DNA from: Thalassospira sp. MCCC 1A01428
GTDB taxonomy: Bacteria > Pseudomonadota > Alphaproteobacteria > Rhodospirillales > Thalassospiraceae
Length of the DNA: 64,000 nucleotides
Direction of reading: 5' to 3'
NCBI RefSeq assembly: GCF_002115825.1
Contig: NZ_JFJZ01000013.1
Coordinates: 1 to 64,000 of the forward strand
Part shown: piece by piece, positions 27,225 through 36,495 of the stretch
How the letters are laid out: each line of letters opens with the position of its first letter
Position numbering within the stretch: the stretch's first letter is position 1
Position numbers and translations under genes: made by a program
Notes under the pieces: generated by a model
Database searches by the model: none
The model's input: only the letters and a program-made list of their open reading frames with translations
Told to the model about the DNA's origin: nothing

Positions 27225-28732
27225 GCGCTGGCTCCCGGCAAGGCATTGAATTCTGATTGAAGCAGGTTATCGGCATCTTTTGCGCGCTTGATATAAGCCG
27301 AAAGGCCAGCGCGCAGGTTTGATAAGGTATCGCGATAACATGCAAGTGCCTCAGTTATGGCTGTGTCGCCGGGGCCGCCAAAACGGTCGCGCACGGCGAC
27401 AAAATGGCGGGCCGAAACCACAGATGCAAACCGCTCTGCATCCATTTTCGTTTCCCGGCCGGTGCTTTGGACAAAGGCCTGTTTGAACGGGGCATAGCCA
27501 TCAATTGTTAAATCGCCGTTCATCGCCACAATGGTTTTGGCTACATGGGCGGCAATTTCATGGGCCTCGCGGAACGATAAACCTTCATTGCGCACCAGGT
27601 CATCGGCCAGTTCGGTAATCGTGATGCAGGATTTGCGAATGTTTTCCGAAACCTTGTCTTCGTTGATTTGAACGGCGGAAACAAAGCTGGTCATAAGGTC
27701 AATCACACGGCCTGCCGTGGTAAAGGCCTGATAGCCAAATGCCTGGGTTTCGCCTTCGCTGTCATTCATGTCGGTAAAGGGTGTGTTATGCATGATTTCG
27801 ATCATGCCGCGCGCACGGGCAAAAGTCTGGCTCGCCAGCAGGCGCATATGTTCAATCGGCACCGGGTTGCGTTTTTGCGGCATGATTGACGAAATTTGCA
27901 CCAGTGCATTGGGTACATAAAGCTGCCCGACCTCGAAACTGGACCAGAATTGAAAATCCTGTATCGGCCGGCCAAGATGAAGGAACAGCAGTTCGATCGC
28001 CCCATAGGTGCCGCTGACATAATCAATCGCGGCAATGCAGCTGTATGAATTGCGCAAGGGGGCATCAAACCCCAATAATTCGGCCATCCGGTGCCGGTCA
28101 ATGTTAAAACCCGATGTCGTAATGGCCGCTGCCCCCATCGGTGACAGGTTGACTGTCGCCAGCGCATCAAGCAGGCGTTTTGCATCGCGTAGCAAAACTT
28201 CGATCAGGGCTGAAAGATAATGGCCAAAGCTGGTGGGTTGGGCCGGCTGACCGTGGGTATAGGCCACAATCAGGGTATCTTTTTCGGCCTCGGCCTTGTT
28301 AATGGCGGTTTCAAGCAATGTCAGGATTTTGCCCAGCAACCCGGTAATTTTGGAACGGAGCTGCAATTTGAACAGGGTATGATCGATATCGTTACGGGAC
28401 CGGGCCGTGTGCAGGCGCCCGCCTAAATCCGCGCCAAGGCGGGTTTTTAATTCCTTCTCAATCAAAAAGAAAAAATCTTCGACCTCGCCGGTATAAACCA
28501 GTGTTGCCGGGTCAATTTCCTGTTCAATTGCCATAAGGGCATTGGCAATTTTGCCAGCCTGATCGTCGCCCAGAATTTTCTGTTCGCGCAGCATCACCAG
28601 ATGGGCGCGGTCAATGCGCTGAAAATCATGGGCGAAATGGTCACGTGCGCCATCAAATAACGGCCCCAGAACCGTGTTTTTATAGACGGGATCGGGAAAT
28701 GTGCTGTGATCGGTGTAAGGTGTTTTTGCCAC
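27221..28732 (-). CDS. Argininosuccinate-lyase-like fumarase-superfamily enzyme
   Basis: 503 residues. Superfamily members remove a group by beta-elimination, often releasing fumarate. Family motifs are GGRLHTARSRNDID (about residue 104), YTHGQPAQPTSFGHYL (about 158) and the flexible catalytic loop SSIMPQKRNPVPIEHMR (about 280). It is longer than a typical ArgH (about 460). It is embedded between a sugar-type ABC permease and its ATPase, so a role in degrading the imported substrate is more likely than arginine synthesis. A lyase acting on a succinyl-amine or amino-acid conjugate is a reasonable guess. I would not call it argH. Confidence 0.82.
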   Translation of the reverse strand: MAKTPYTDHSTFPDPVYKNTVLGPLFDGARDHFAHDFQRIDRAHLVMLREQKILGDDQAGKIANALMAIEQEIDPATLVYTGEVEDFFFLIEKELKTRLGADLGGRLHTARSRNDIDHTLFKLQLRSKITGLLGKILTLLETAINKAEAEKDTLIVAYTHGQPAQPTSFGHYLSALIEVLLRDAKRLLDALATVNLSPMGAAAITTSGFNIDRHRMAELLGFDAPLRNSYSCIAAIDYVSGTYGAIELLFLHLGRPIQDFQFWSSFEVGQLYVPNALVQISSIMPQKRNPVPIEHMRLLASQTFARARGMIEIMHNTPFTDMNDSEGETQAFGYQAFTTAGRVIDLMTSFVSAVQINEDKVSENIRKSCITITELADDLVRNEGLSFREAHEIAAHVAKTIVAMNGDLTIDGYAPFKQAFVQSTGRETKMDAERFASVVSARHFVAVRDRFGGPGDTAITEALACYRDTLSNLRAGLSAYIKRAKDADNLLQSEFNALPGASA

Positions 28733-28736
28733 GGTC

Positions 28737-29585
28737 TTATCCTTTCAACCCGGCCAGCATGATGCCGCGCACGATAAAGCGTTGCAGAACCAGAAACACA
28801 AGCAGGGTGGGAATGGTGGCAAGGGCAGCACCGGTCATGATCTTTTCCCACTGGATGGATTGCTCGATGGCAAAACTGGTGAGACCAACAGGCAGGGTGT
28901 AAAATTCCTGACTGGTTGTCACAATCAGCGGCCAGAAAAAGGCTGTCCAGTTACCCAGAAACGTGAAAATGGCAAGGGCGGACAGGGCAGGGGTGACCAG
29001 GGGCAGGGCAATTTTCCACCAGATCTGAAATTCATTCAGGCCGTCAATGCGGGCGGCTTCAAGAAAATCATTGGGGACGGTTTCAAAAAACTGCTTCATT
29101 AAAAACGTGCCAAAGGCCGTCATCATGCCGGGGAACATCACCCCCCAATAAGTATCAATCCAGCCCAGCTTGCTCGCCATCAGATACCACGGGATCACCA
29201 GCATTTCGGTGGGGATCATCAATGTTGACAGAATGGCGAGAAAGATCAGATAGCGTCCGCGAAAGTCGAATTTCGCCAGGGTATAGCCTACCAGACTGTC
29301 AAAAAAGACGTTGGACAGGGTAACGGTGGTGGCAATGCCCAGTGAATTGCCAAACCAGCGCAAAAAGCGTCCGTCCGACAGGACCTGAATATAGTTATCC
29401 AGTGTCGGATATTCGGGAAACAGGCGCATGTCGTACACTTGGCTGGCATCCTTAAAGGATGTGCCAAACATAAACAGGATCGGGGTGATCATGATCAGGC
29501 CGCCGATCAAAAGAACAGCCCAGGTTATGATGCGTCCGGGGTGGGCTTTGGCCTGCATCAGGCCTTCTGAAATTGTCGTGCTCAT
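28737..29585 (-). CDS. ABC transporter permease (MalG/UgpE-like)
   Basis: 282 residues, about six membrane spans. The EAA loop is recognisable as EAARIDGLNEFQIWWKIALPLVTPAL. It is the second inner-membrane subunit of the carbohydrate-type importer. The lyase gene starts four bases after its stop, and the other permease gene ends one base before its own start region, so the operon is tight. Confidence 0.92.
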   Translation of the reverse strand: MSTTISEGLMQAKAHPGRIITWAVLLIGGLIMITPILFMFGTSFKDASQVYDMRLFPEYPTLDNYIQVLSDGRFLRWFGNSLGIATTVTLSNVFFDSLVGYTLAKFDFRGRYLIFLAILSTLMIPTEMLVIPWYLMASKLGWIDTYWGVMFPGMMTAFGTFLMKQFFETVPNDFLEAARIDGLNEFQIWWKIALPLVTPALSALAIFTFLGNWTAFFWPLIVTTSQEFYTLPVGLTSFAIEQSIQWEKIMTGAALATIPTLLVFLVLQRFIVRGIMLAGLKG

Positions 29586-29586
29586 C

Positions 29587-30519
29587 TCAACGTTCCCTCA
29601 TCACCCAAAGCTGCATCAGCGAAACAACCAGCAAAATGGTGAATAAAACCACTGTCTGTGCTGCGGCATAGCCCATTTGATAGGACGAGAATGCGCTTTG
29701 ATAAATCATCAGAACCAGTGGTTTGGTAGAATTTAACGGCCCACCGGGATCGTTGGTGGTGATGTTGTAAACCTGGTCAAAAATTCGCAAAAACCCGATC
29801 GAGGAAAACACCACCAGAAAAACAGTGGTCGGCTTTAACAGGGGGAGAGTGATTTTGCGCAAGATTGCCATCTCACCCAGCCCGTCGATGCGCGCAGCTT
29901 CATAATAGGTTTGCGGGATAGCACGAAGTCCGGCCATGAAAATGACAATTTGAAAGCCAATACCGGCCCAAATCGCGGTTGCCAGCACCGATGGCAATGC
30001 CTGGTCAACTGACCGGATAAACGGTTGCTGGGCAATGCCGAAATCAGATAGAAAACCGTTGATAATGCCAATCGGAACAGGTTGATAGAACCAGCGCCAG
30101 ACCCAGGCCATTGCCGATGCCGTGGTCAGGAACGGCAGGAAATACAGGGCACGAATAAAGCCCTGCATAAACCGCACCCGGTCAAGGAAATAGGCAATGA
30201 TGAAAGCAAAGAACAGACTAAGCGGTGTGCCGACCAGCAGGTAGGTGAAGGTGTTTTTAAAGACCTGCCAGAATTGCGGATCGTTAAACAGATGTCGGTA
30301 ATTGTCCAGACCGATGAAATTGGGTTCGCTTAGCAAATCCCAGTCGGTAAAGGACAGCCAGAAGGCATCCAGTGTTGGATAAAAACGGATCCATGAATAG
30401 AAAATGATCGGCAGTGCCAGAAACCCCCATGCCCATAAAACCCGTTTGGTTTGCATGCGCAGGCGTTTCCGGCTGCGCCCCGCGGGGGGCGCAACCTGTG
30501 TGTTATTGGCCGAGGTCAT
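29587..30519 (-). CDS. ABC transporter permease (MalF/UgpA-like)
   Basis: 310 residues with a basic N-terminus (RSRKRLRMQTKR) and six predicted spans. The EAA loop YYEAARIDGLGEMAILRKI is near residue 225. It pairs with the second permease directly downstream. It begins 17 bp after the binding-protein gene. Confidence 0.92.
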   Translation of the reverse strand: MTSANNTQVAPPAGRSRKRLRMQTKRVLWAWGFLALPIIFYSWIRFYPTLDAFWLSFTDWDLLSEPNFIGLDNYRHLFNDPQFWQVFKNTFTYLLVGTPLSLFFAFIIAYFLDRVRFMQGFIRALYFLPFLTTASAMAWVWRWFYQPVPIGIINGFLSDFGIAQQPFIRSVDQALPSVLATAIWAGIGFQIVIFMAGLRAIPQTYYEAARIDGLGEMAILRKITLPLLKPTTVFLVVFSSIGFLRIFDQVYNITTNDPGGPLNSTKPLVLMIYQSAFSSYQMGYAAAQTVVLFTILLVVSLMQLWVMRER

Positions 30520-30536
30520 GGCGTTGACCCTATCTT

Positions 30537-31790
30537 TTATTTTTTGCTGTGATCAATGATGGCTTGTTCGGCTTCAGCCGCCTGCTTCAGGCTTTCGGCC
30601 GGGGCCTGGTCCTGCAACAGAACGCGATTAACCATGTCGATCGAAACCTGACGCTGGGCTGATTCATCAACAAACAGAGTGGTATGCGCGTAATCCAGGC
30701 CCTTCAGGAACGGACCATAGATCGGGTCTTTCAGGTTTTCATCGGTCATGGCCGCTTCGCGGCGGGCCGGAAGCTCACCCACGGTTTTTAACCACACATC
30801 CATTGCTTCTTTTGAAGAAACAAATTTCAGGAATTTTTCAGCGGCTTCAAGTTTTTCACCTTCAACACCGGCGGCAATGCCATTGGCAAAATAGCTGGCG
30901 TAATTGGAACGAAGGCCATCTGCATTGGCGGGAAGTTCGGTGACACCCCAGTCAAAATTCTTGATCGATGAAAATGATCCCAGGCGGAAGGTGCCGTCAA
31001 TCGTCATGGCAGCAAGGCCGGCACGGAACGCAGCCTGTCCTTCATCCATAAAGCCGACTTTGCCGACCTTTTCGTCCGTTTGCAGGCCGGTATAAAATTC
31101 AAGCGCCTTTTTGCCAGCCTCATCATTGTAATTGACCTGGGTGTAATCGTTTTTGTACGGATCGCCGCCAAATTGACGTACCAGAACTTCACGCCACCAA
31201 TGCTGGTCCTGTCCGGCCATATCAAGGGTGATACCTGCCGAAATCATATTGCCGCTACCATCCTGTTTAACGGTAGCTTGGGCTGCTTTTACCAGTTCAT
31301 CAAGGTTTTGCGGCGGATTTTCCGGGTCGAGGCCCGCTTCCTTGAACAGCTTTTTGTTATAAAACAATGCAAGCGAGCGAACGGCGGTAGGCAAACCGTA
31401 ATATTTGCCATCGCGTTTCATCGCCGTCACAATCGGGAAAAAGTCTTTCTCGATTTCAGCACTGGGAAACATGTCTTCGGAAAGCGGTTGCAACAGCTTG
31501 CCCGATGCAAATTTATCCAGCCAGCCGTAAAACAACTGCATGACTTCAGGGCTTTTGCCTGCGGCTTTCGCGGCGACCAGGCGGGTCTGGTAATCGGCAT
31601 AGGGGAAGGTTGTTTGCTTGACCGTGATATCAGGATTAAGTTCCTCGAACCGGTCAATCAGTTCGTTCATGGCGGTGACGCGACTATCAAACAGATACTG
31701 CCAATATTCAATTTCAACAGCATGGGCCTGTGATGCACCTGCCCCCCAAAGACCGGCTGCAATTGCAGTCAGTGCAAGATATTTACGCAT
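30537..31790 (-). CDS. ABC transporter extracellular solute-binding protein (carbohydrate type)
   Basis: 417 residues. The signal peptide is MRKYLALTAIAAGLWGAGAS with cleavage after AHA. The mature protein starts VEIEYWQYLFDSR and contains the family-1 pattern FNLF-like segment ALFYNKKLFKEAGLDPENPP (about residue 140). It captures the imported solute in the periplasm. It heads the leftward operon, with GGAG seven bases before the ATG. It is divergent from the ROK repressor gene, which probably controls it. Confidence 0.92.
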   Translation of the reverse strand: MRKYLALTAIAAGLWGAGASQAHAVEIEYWQYLFDSRVTAMNELIDRFEELNPDITVKQTTFPYADYQTRLVAAKAAGKSPEVMQLFYGWLDKFASGKLLQPLSEDMFPSAEIEKDFFPIVTAMKRDGKYYGLPTAVRSLALFYNKKLFKEAGLDPENPPQNLDELVKAAQATVKQDGSGNMISAGITLDMAGQDQHWWREVLVRQFGGDPYKNDYTQVNYNDEAGKKALEFYTGLQTDEKVGKVGFMDEGQAAFRAGLAAMTIDGTFRLGSFSSIKNFDWGVTELPANADGLRSNYASYFANGIAAGVEGEKLEAAEKFLKFVSSKEAMDVWLKTVGELPARREAAMTDENLKDPIYGPFLKGLDYAHTTLFVDESAQRQVSIDMVNRVLLQDQAPAESLKQAAEAEQAIIDHSKK

Positions 31791-31984
31791 TGTCGTCTCC
31801 AGTTATGTAAAGCCCCTGAAAGGTTCCCCAACATTGATTTTGGCTTTTTTGACGCGCATAAGCCCCGATTTGGGCAACCCTGATCCTCTATAGCTTCAGC
31901 CTGATCGACGGGCTCTGTCAATAAGATAATTTACTTGATTTATTTTAATGGGGCGCAAATGATAGCCCAAGGAGGACACCAAAC
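31791..31984. promoter_or_regulatory. Divergent promoter region, ABC operon / ROK regulator
   Basis: 194 bp between divergent starts. An imperfect dyad with outer arms AATAA and TTATT spans 31920-31944 and lies 40 bp before the ROK start; it is a possible ROK operator. An AAGGAGG ribosome site for the ROK gene is at 31969-31975. The -10/-35 elements could not be fixed with confidence. Confidence 0.45.
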
Positions 31985-33214
31985 GTGCCAAAAACCCGCA
32001 ATATTCCCGAAAATACCCCCCTGCCGATTGGCAATAACCCGGAACGCAGCCGTAGCCACAATCGGCGCGTGGTGCTTGATGCCATTCGCAGCCACGGGAT
32101 GATGGGACGCACGCAAATTGCCAAGCTGGCCCATCTGAGTCCCCAGGCGGTAACCAATATTGTTGATGAACTGGTGGCCGACGGTTTGCTGATCGAAAAG
32201 GGGCGTTTGCGGTCCGGTCGGGGGCAGCCGCCCATTCAGTTTGCTGTTAATCCCGATGGTGCCTTCACTGTTGGCATTGAAATTGCGGCCGACCATCTGG
32301 TGCTGGTTGCCCTTGATATGGTCGGCACTTTGCGGGCGGAACGGGTAATACAGGTTGAAAATACCGACCCGGACCACATTATTCCGATTATTTTGCAAGA
32401 ACTGGCCAAATTGCGCGGGCAAACCGGCATTGCCCCCGAACGCCTGCAGGGCATTGGCCTGGTTATGCCTGGCCCGTTTGAAATTGACGGCATGACATCT
32501 GTGGGCCCGACTACCTTGCCGGGCTGGCAGGGGAAAAACCCGGCCACATTGTTATCGTCAGCCACCGGCGAAGATGTTGTATTGGAAAATGATGCTTCGG
32601 CTGCCGCCGTTGGCGAGCGGTTTTTCGGGGCGGCCCAGTCTATTTCATCTTTTGGGCTGGTTTATTTCGGCGCGGGGCTGGGTCTTGGCATTATCCATGA
32701 AGGAAGGCCATATCGCGGGGCTTATGGCAATGCGGGCGAAATTGGCCATGCGGTTTCATTGCCAGGCGGGCGTGAATGTACGTGCGGGCAACGTGGCTGC
32801 CTGGAACGGTATGCATCCTTATATGCGCTGTACGAGAAAATGAGTCGCGCCGGGCGCGAGCGACCCGATTTCGACGGATTAAAAACATTGTACCGCGATA
32901 ACGACCCTGTAATGGATGAATGGCTAGGCGAAGCCAGCCTGCATCTGGCACCAATGTTATCGACGCTTGAAAATATCCTCGACCCTGAAACCATTATTCT
33001 GGGCGGGGCTTTGCCTGACGAAATTGTTGACGAATTGATCGCGCGTATCAATCCCCTGCCCATTTCGGTATCAACCCGCGCTGTTCGTACCCAGCCGCGC
33101 CTGATGCGGGGTCATACAGGGCAACTGACAGCGGCATTGGGTGCCGCGACGTTGCCCCTGTGGGAAATCATGACCCCGAAACTTGATACCAAAGTGAACC
33201 ACCCCGTTGCCTGA
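31985..33214 (+). CDS. ROK family transcriptional repressor
   Basis: 409 residues, GTG start nine bases after AAGGAGG. An N-terminal winged HTH (about residues 25-80; GRTQIAKLAHLSPQAVTNIV) is followed by a ROK sugar-kinase-like domain. It has the ligand region YGNAGEIGHAV and the zinc-binding C-T-C-GQRGC-LE motif (about residue 260). ROK repressors release DNA on binding a sugar or sugar phosphate. Divergent placement from the ABC operon and co-direction with the deacetylase gene suggest that it controls both. Confidence 0.92.
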   Translation: MPKTRNIPENTPLPIGNNPERSRSHNRRVVLDAIRSHGMMGRTQIAKLAHLSPQAVTNIVDELVADGLLIEKGRLRSGRGQPPIQFAVNPDGAFTVGIEIAADHLVLVALDMVGTLRAERVIQVENTDPDHIIPIILQELAKLRGQTGIAPERLQGIGLVMPGPFEIDGMTSVGPTTLPGWQGKNPATLLSSATGEDVVLENDASAAAVGERFFGAAQSISSFGLVYFGAGLGLGIIHEGRPYRGAYGNAGEIGHAVSLPGGRECTCGQRGCLERYASLYALYEKMSRAGRERPDFDGLKTLYRDNDPVMDEWLGEASLHLAPMLSTLENILDPETIILGGALPDEIVDELIARINPLPISVSTRAVRTQPRLMRGHTGQLTAALGAATLPLWEIMTPKLDTKVNHPVA

Positions 33215-33227
33215 CAGGAGAACCGCC

Positions 33228-35624
33228 TTGCTTAATGATCGAGAACGCCTGACCCGTCAGAAATCGGACCCGGCGATTATTCGCTTACATCGTACGCTAT
33301 CGCGGTTGAAATCGGTTGTTACGGTAATGCATAGCGGTGCGCATCCCGATGACGAGCAAAGCGGGATGGTGGCGTATTTGCGTTATGGTCGGGGCATGCG
33401 GGTGGTGGTTACCTGTTCGACACGTGGCGAGGGTGGACAAAATATTTTAGGGCCTGAGCGGCAGGGGGCGCTCGGCGCGCTTCGAACCCGTGAGATGGAG
33501 CAGGCTGCCCGTGAACTTGATTGTGATATTTACTGGGTTGGGCACGGGCCGGACGACCCGATAAATGACTTTGGTTTTTCGAAAAATGGCGAAGAAACCC
33601 TGGAACGCTGGGGTGAATATTTGCTGATCGACCGAATGGTCCGATCCTATCGCCGTGAGAAGCCGGATATTGTTATTCCAACATTTCTTGATGTACCGGG
33701 GCAACATGGCCATCACCGCGCCATGACATTGGCCGCCGAGCGCGCCGTGGCCCTTGCCGCCGACCCGGTTTATGATTGTGATGGACTTGCACCGTGGAAG
33801 GTGCCCAAATTTTATTTACCGGCATGGTCGGGTGCAAGCGATGCCTATGACGATGAAGTCCCGCCACCACCGGTGACTGTTTCGCTTAGTGCTGATCACG
33901 ACGATGTTGTTACCGGTGTCAGCTATGATGAAATTGGTCAATGGTCGCGCGCCTGTCATCATTCACAGGGTATGGGAAAATGGCTTTACCGACCGGAATC
34001 CCGATGGGATTTACACCTGAAAGGCGGCCGCAAAGAAGCCGATATTACCGATAATCTGCCTGCAACATTGCGTGATCTAGCGCAATGTGACACATGCACG
34101 CCCGATGTCGCGGTATTGTTGGATACTGTTCAAACGGCACAGGACCGTGCGATTGCGGCCTTTCCCGACCGTGCAGCAATTAAAGTGTTTTTGCTAGGCG
34201 CTTACGCCGGGCTTGTGCAGGCAAAGGCCATCCTGCCAAATGATTTTGCCAGCCGGCATGGACATAGGCTGGCCCGTAAAAAACAGGAAATTGCGATTGC
34301 CCTGTTTGAAACAATGCAGGTTAAAGTCAACAGCAGCATCGAAAACCCGTTCTTGCAGCCAAACGGAGAAACGATAGTCGATATTCGTTTTTCATCTAAT
34401 AATGAATTGAAAAATATCGAAATTGTTCCTGTTGTTCGTGATGGAGTTTCAACCCGATTGCTAACGCAGGAGGCAGGGCACATCCGGTTGGCAGTTTTGG
34501 CAGGTAATAACACCCCGGTAGGATCGCTTTATCCGCGGTTGTTTTTTGCCGCCCATGGCAATGGCCCGCTTTATTTGCAAATGCGGGCAAATTGTAATGG
34601 CCAGATAATTGAACGTAACTTTGATTTGGCTGAAACAGTGCAAATCGTACCAGCTTATGAAGGTCAATGGGCAGAAGATGCAATCATTGCACCTCTGGCT
34701 GCATCAACACGTACCTGGCTGATGACACTGGATCACAATGTTACAGTCGACGAACTGGATTTTAAGGTTCCGGCTGGCTGGAAGGTTACTGCAACGGCCC
34801 GTAACGAATTTGAAGTTGCGGCCCCGGCGGATATGTCGGCGGGTTTGTATGATATTTTGCCTGTGCGCGATAACATGCCGCTGGTAACCAAAACTGCCAT
34901 TGATTACCCCCATATCAGCAAACTGATTTATCATTGCCGTCAGCCATTACGGGTTTTGGCACTGGATTTAACCCTGCCTGAAAACACCCGGATTGGGTAT
35001 ATCGGGGCCGGGGCCGATAATGTCGGACACTGGATGGCGCGTATGGGGTTGAATGTAACCAACCTTGCGGCTAGTGATCTTGCCGGTGACCTTTCACAAT
35101 ATGATACATTGGTCGTTGGTATTTTTGCCTTTGGGATGCGTCAGGATCTGGCATTGGCAATTCCACAAATACATGAATTTGTGGCGCAGGGCGGGCATTT
35201 GCTAACCCTTTATCATCGCCCCGGGGACGGCTGGGATATCAATAAGACACCACCCCGCCCGGTAAAAATCGGCTCGCCGTCCCTGCGTTGGCGGGTGACC
35301 AACCCGGCCGCGCCGGTTAAAATACTGCTGCCGGATCATCCGTTATTAAACGGACCAAATCAGATTGGTGCCGAAGACTGGGCAGGTTGGGATAAGGAAC
35401 GCGGGCTTTATTTTGCCGCGGAATGGGATGATGCCTATCAGCCGTTAATTTCGGTTTCCGATGCAGGCGAAGCCCCGTTGCGAGGAGGCCTGATTACCGC
35501 TGAAATCGGGCAGGGGCGTCATACGCATACCAGCCTGATATTGCATCATCAGCTTGATAAATGTGTGCCGGGTGCCTTTCGCCTGTTGGCCAATCTGGTG
35601 CAAGGGCAGCATAACTATCTGTAA
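33228..35624 (+). CDS. Large PIG-L (LmbE-like) deacetylase with C-terminal GATase-like domain
   Basis: 798 residues from the TTG at 33228; AGGAG lies seven bases upstream, and the longer frame from 33207 would overlap the ROK gene. The N-terminal third is a PIG-L domain with AHPDDEQSGM (about residue 38), the metal-binding HPDD, and GQHGHHRAM (about 163) as the third-ligand motif. This family removes N-acetyl groups from amino sugars, using zinc. The middle is beta-rich. The last 230 residues (NTRIGYIGAGADNVGHWM; YDTLVVGIFAFGMR; GGHLLTLYHRPGDG) look like a class-I glutamine-amidotransferase-like fold, probably without catalytic Cys. No signal peptide is seen. It starts 13 bp after the ROK stop, so the two are an operon. 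An N-acetylated sugar conjugate is the likely substrate. Confidence 0.85.
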   Translation: MLNDRERLTRQKSDPAIIRLHRTLSRLKSVVTVMHSGAHPDDEQSGMVAYLRYGRGMRVVVTCSTRGEGGQNILGPERQGALGALRTREMEQAARELDCDIYWVGHGPDDPINDFGFSKNGEETLERWGEYLLIDRMVRSYRREKPDIVIPTFLDVPGQHGHHRAMTLAAERAVALAADPVYDCDGLAPWKVPKFYLPAWSGASDAYDDEVPPPPVTVSLSADHDDVVTGVSYDEIGQWSRACHHSQGMGKWLYRPESRWDLHLKGGRKEADITDNLPATLRDLAQCDTCTPDVAVLLDTVQTAQDRAIAAFPDRAAIKVFLLGAYAGLVQAKAILPNDFASRHGHRLARKKQEIAIALFETMQVKVNSSIENPFLQPNGETIVDIRFSSNNELKNIEIVPVVRDGVSTRLLTQEAGHIRLAVLAGNNTPVGSLYPRLFFAAHGNGPLYLQMRANCNGQIIERNFDLAETVQIVPAYEGQWAEDAIIAPLAASTRTWLMTLDHNVTVDELDFKVPAGWKVTATARNEFEVAAPADMSAGLYDILPVRDNMPLVTKTAIDYPHISKLIYHCRQPLRVLALDLTLPENTRIGYIGAGADNVGHWMARMGLNVTNLAASDLAGDLSQYDTLVVGIFAFGMRQDLALAIPQIHEFVAQGGHLLTLYHRPGDGWDINKTPPRPVKIGSPSLRWRVTNPAAPVKILLPDHPLLNGPNQIGAEDWAGWDKERGLYFAAEWDDAYQPLISVSDAGEAPLRGGLITAEIGQGRHTHTSLILHHQLDKCVPGAFRLLANLVQGQHNYL

Positions 35625-35661
35625 AATGACATTTTTCGCTATTGGCGACTAATCAATTCTA

Positions 35662-35700
35662 TCGGCATATCGCGGACAGTTAATGTCCGCGATATGCCGA
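35662..35700. repeat. Perfect inverted repeat containing the replicon's iteron core
   Basis: Two exact 17-bp arms, TCGGCATATCGCGGACA at 35662-35678 and its reverse complement at 35684-35700, are separated by five bases. The ATCGCGGACA part is identical to the iteron core around repA, about 13 kb away, but arranged head to head. There is no T-run, so a terminator function is unlikely. Confidence 0.85.
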
Positions 35701-35759
35701 CTACATTCAATTTGTTGCCTGGATATTGCTGCAACAGGCCAAAACCCGGTCGCGAAGGG

Positions 35760-36134
35760 CAACAATTGGCCGGGAACCAGGACCTGAGCCGCGTTAAAGC
35801 CGCCTGTTGTTTTATGGGTGATAACACTACCCTGATGCTTGATGCCATGGGTCGCCCTACCTTCCGTGACAGATTATCAGGATGGCAAACCCTGTATGTT
35901 TATCTGGTGGCGGCATGGTCAGCGCTCAGATTTATCGAATATTTTCCAACCAGTGACATCGCGAATTTTGCCGAGTTTATTGATAACCCGGTTATTGTCC
36001 GCGACGAGCAGATTACCGTGCCGCAGAAACCCGGTCCCGGGTTTGATTTTGTGATGGAAGCGGTTGAAAAATATGCGTTGGTTCCTGCTGTTGTCGGGAC
36101 ACATGTGGTGCCAACGCAGTTTACTGTCAGTTAA
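35760..36134 (+). pseudogene. Decayed 3' remnant of an enolase-superfamily (mandelate racemase-like) dehydratase
   Basis: The frame lacks the barrel and active-site residues but keeps several C-terminal family blocks in order. They are QDLSRV, then SGWQT (the usual HGWQT region), LRFIEYFPTSDIANFAEF and NPVIVRDEQITVPQKPGPGF, then MEAVEKYAL. The connecting stretches between them are too short or unrelated, indicating internal deletions. The intact gene would have been a sugar-acid dehydratase or racemase of about 380 residues, consistent with the catabolic surroundings. It is unlikely to be functional. Confidence 0.6.
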
Positions 36135-36396
36135 ACAGCACAGGTTTTTTCAAAGTGCGTTGTGGATTGCTTTTGTAGGGGCAGACGATGCGCTACAGGG
36201 GCTCGTTTTCCCGAACGTACGGTGCGAATTTGAGATCCGATTCGCCGTTATGGCAATCAAGGCGCGATTAATTGACTGGATAATAAAACAAAAACGATCA
36301 TTCTAAATGGATGATAAAAACCGGTAAAATGATGATAAGCGCATGAATTTATGTAATTTTAATTACATAAGACATGTAAAAAATGGAACAATAATA

Positions 36397-36442
36397 GAAA
36401 CAAATGTTTCATTATGGGCCTGATTGAAACATTTGTTGTTTC
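36397..36442. promoter_or_regulatory. Two GAAACA/TGTTTC dyads upstream of the RpiR gene (candidate operator)
   Basis: GAAACA-N2-TGTTTC at 36397-36410 and GAAACA-N5-TGTTTC at 36426-36442, 54 bp before the RpiR start. Paired GAAA/TTTC half-sites are typical of RpiR-type regulators, and the position fits autoregulation of the operon. The rest of 36135-36495 shows no gene; it is AT-rich. Confidence 0.6.
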
Positions 36443-36495
36443 GCGCCGTGTTCTGTGGCGTAATTTTACCAGAATGACAGGGAGCTTAACGGCTG

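Noticed and set aside
27221-28732. Calling the lyase argH (arginine biosynthesis)
   Set aside because: It is longer than usual ArgH and is locked inside a sugar-type ABC operon without other arginine genes.
35995-36008. TTGTCCGCGAC, resembling an inverted iteron
   Set aside because: It is part of the ordinary NPVIVRDEQ codons of the enolase remnant, and the match does not extend into the flanks.
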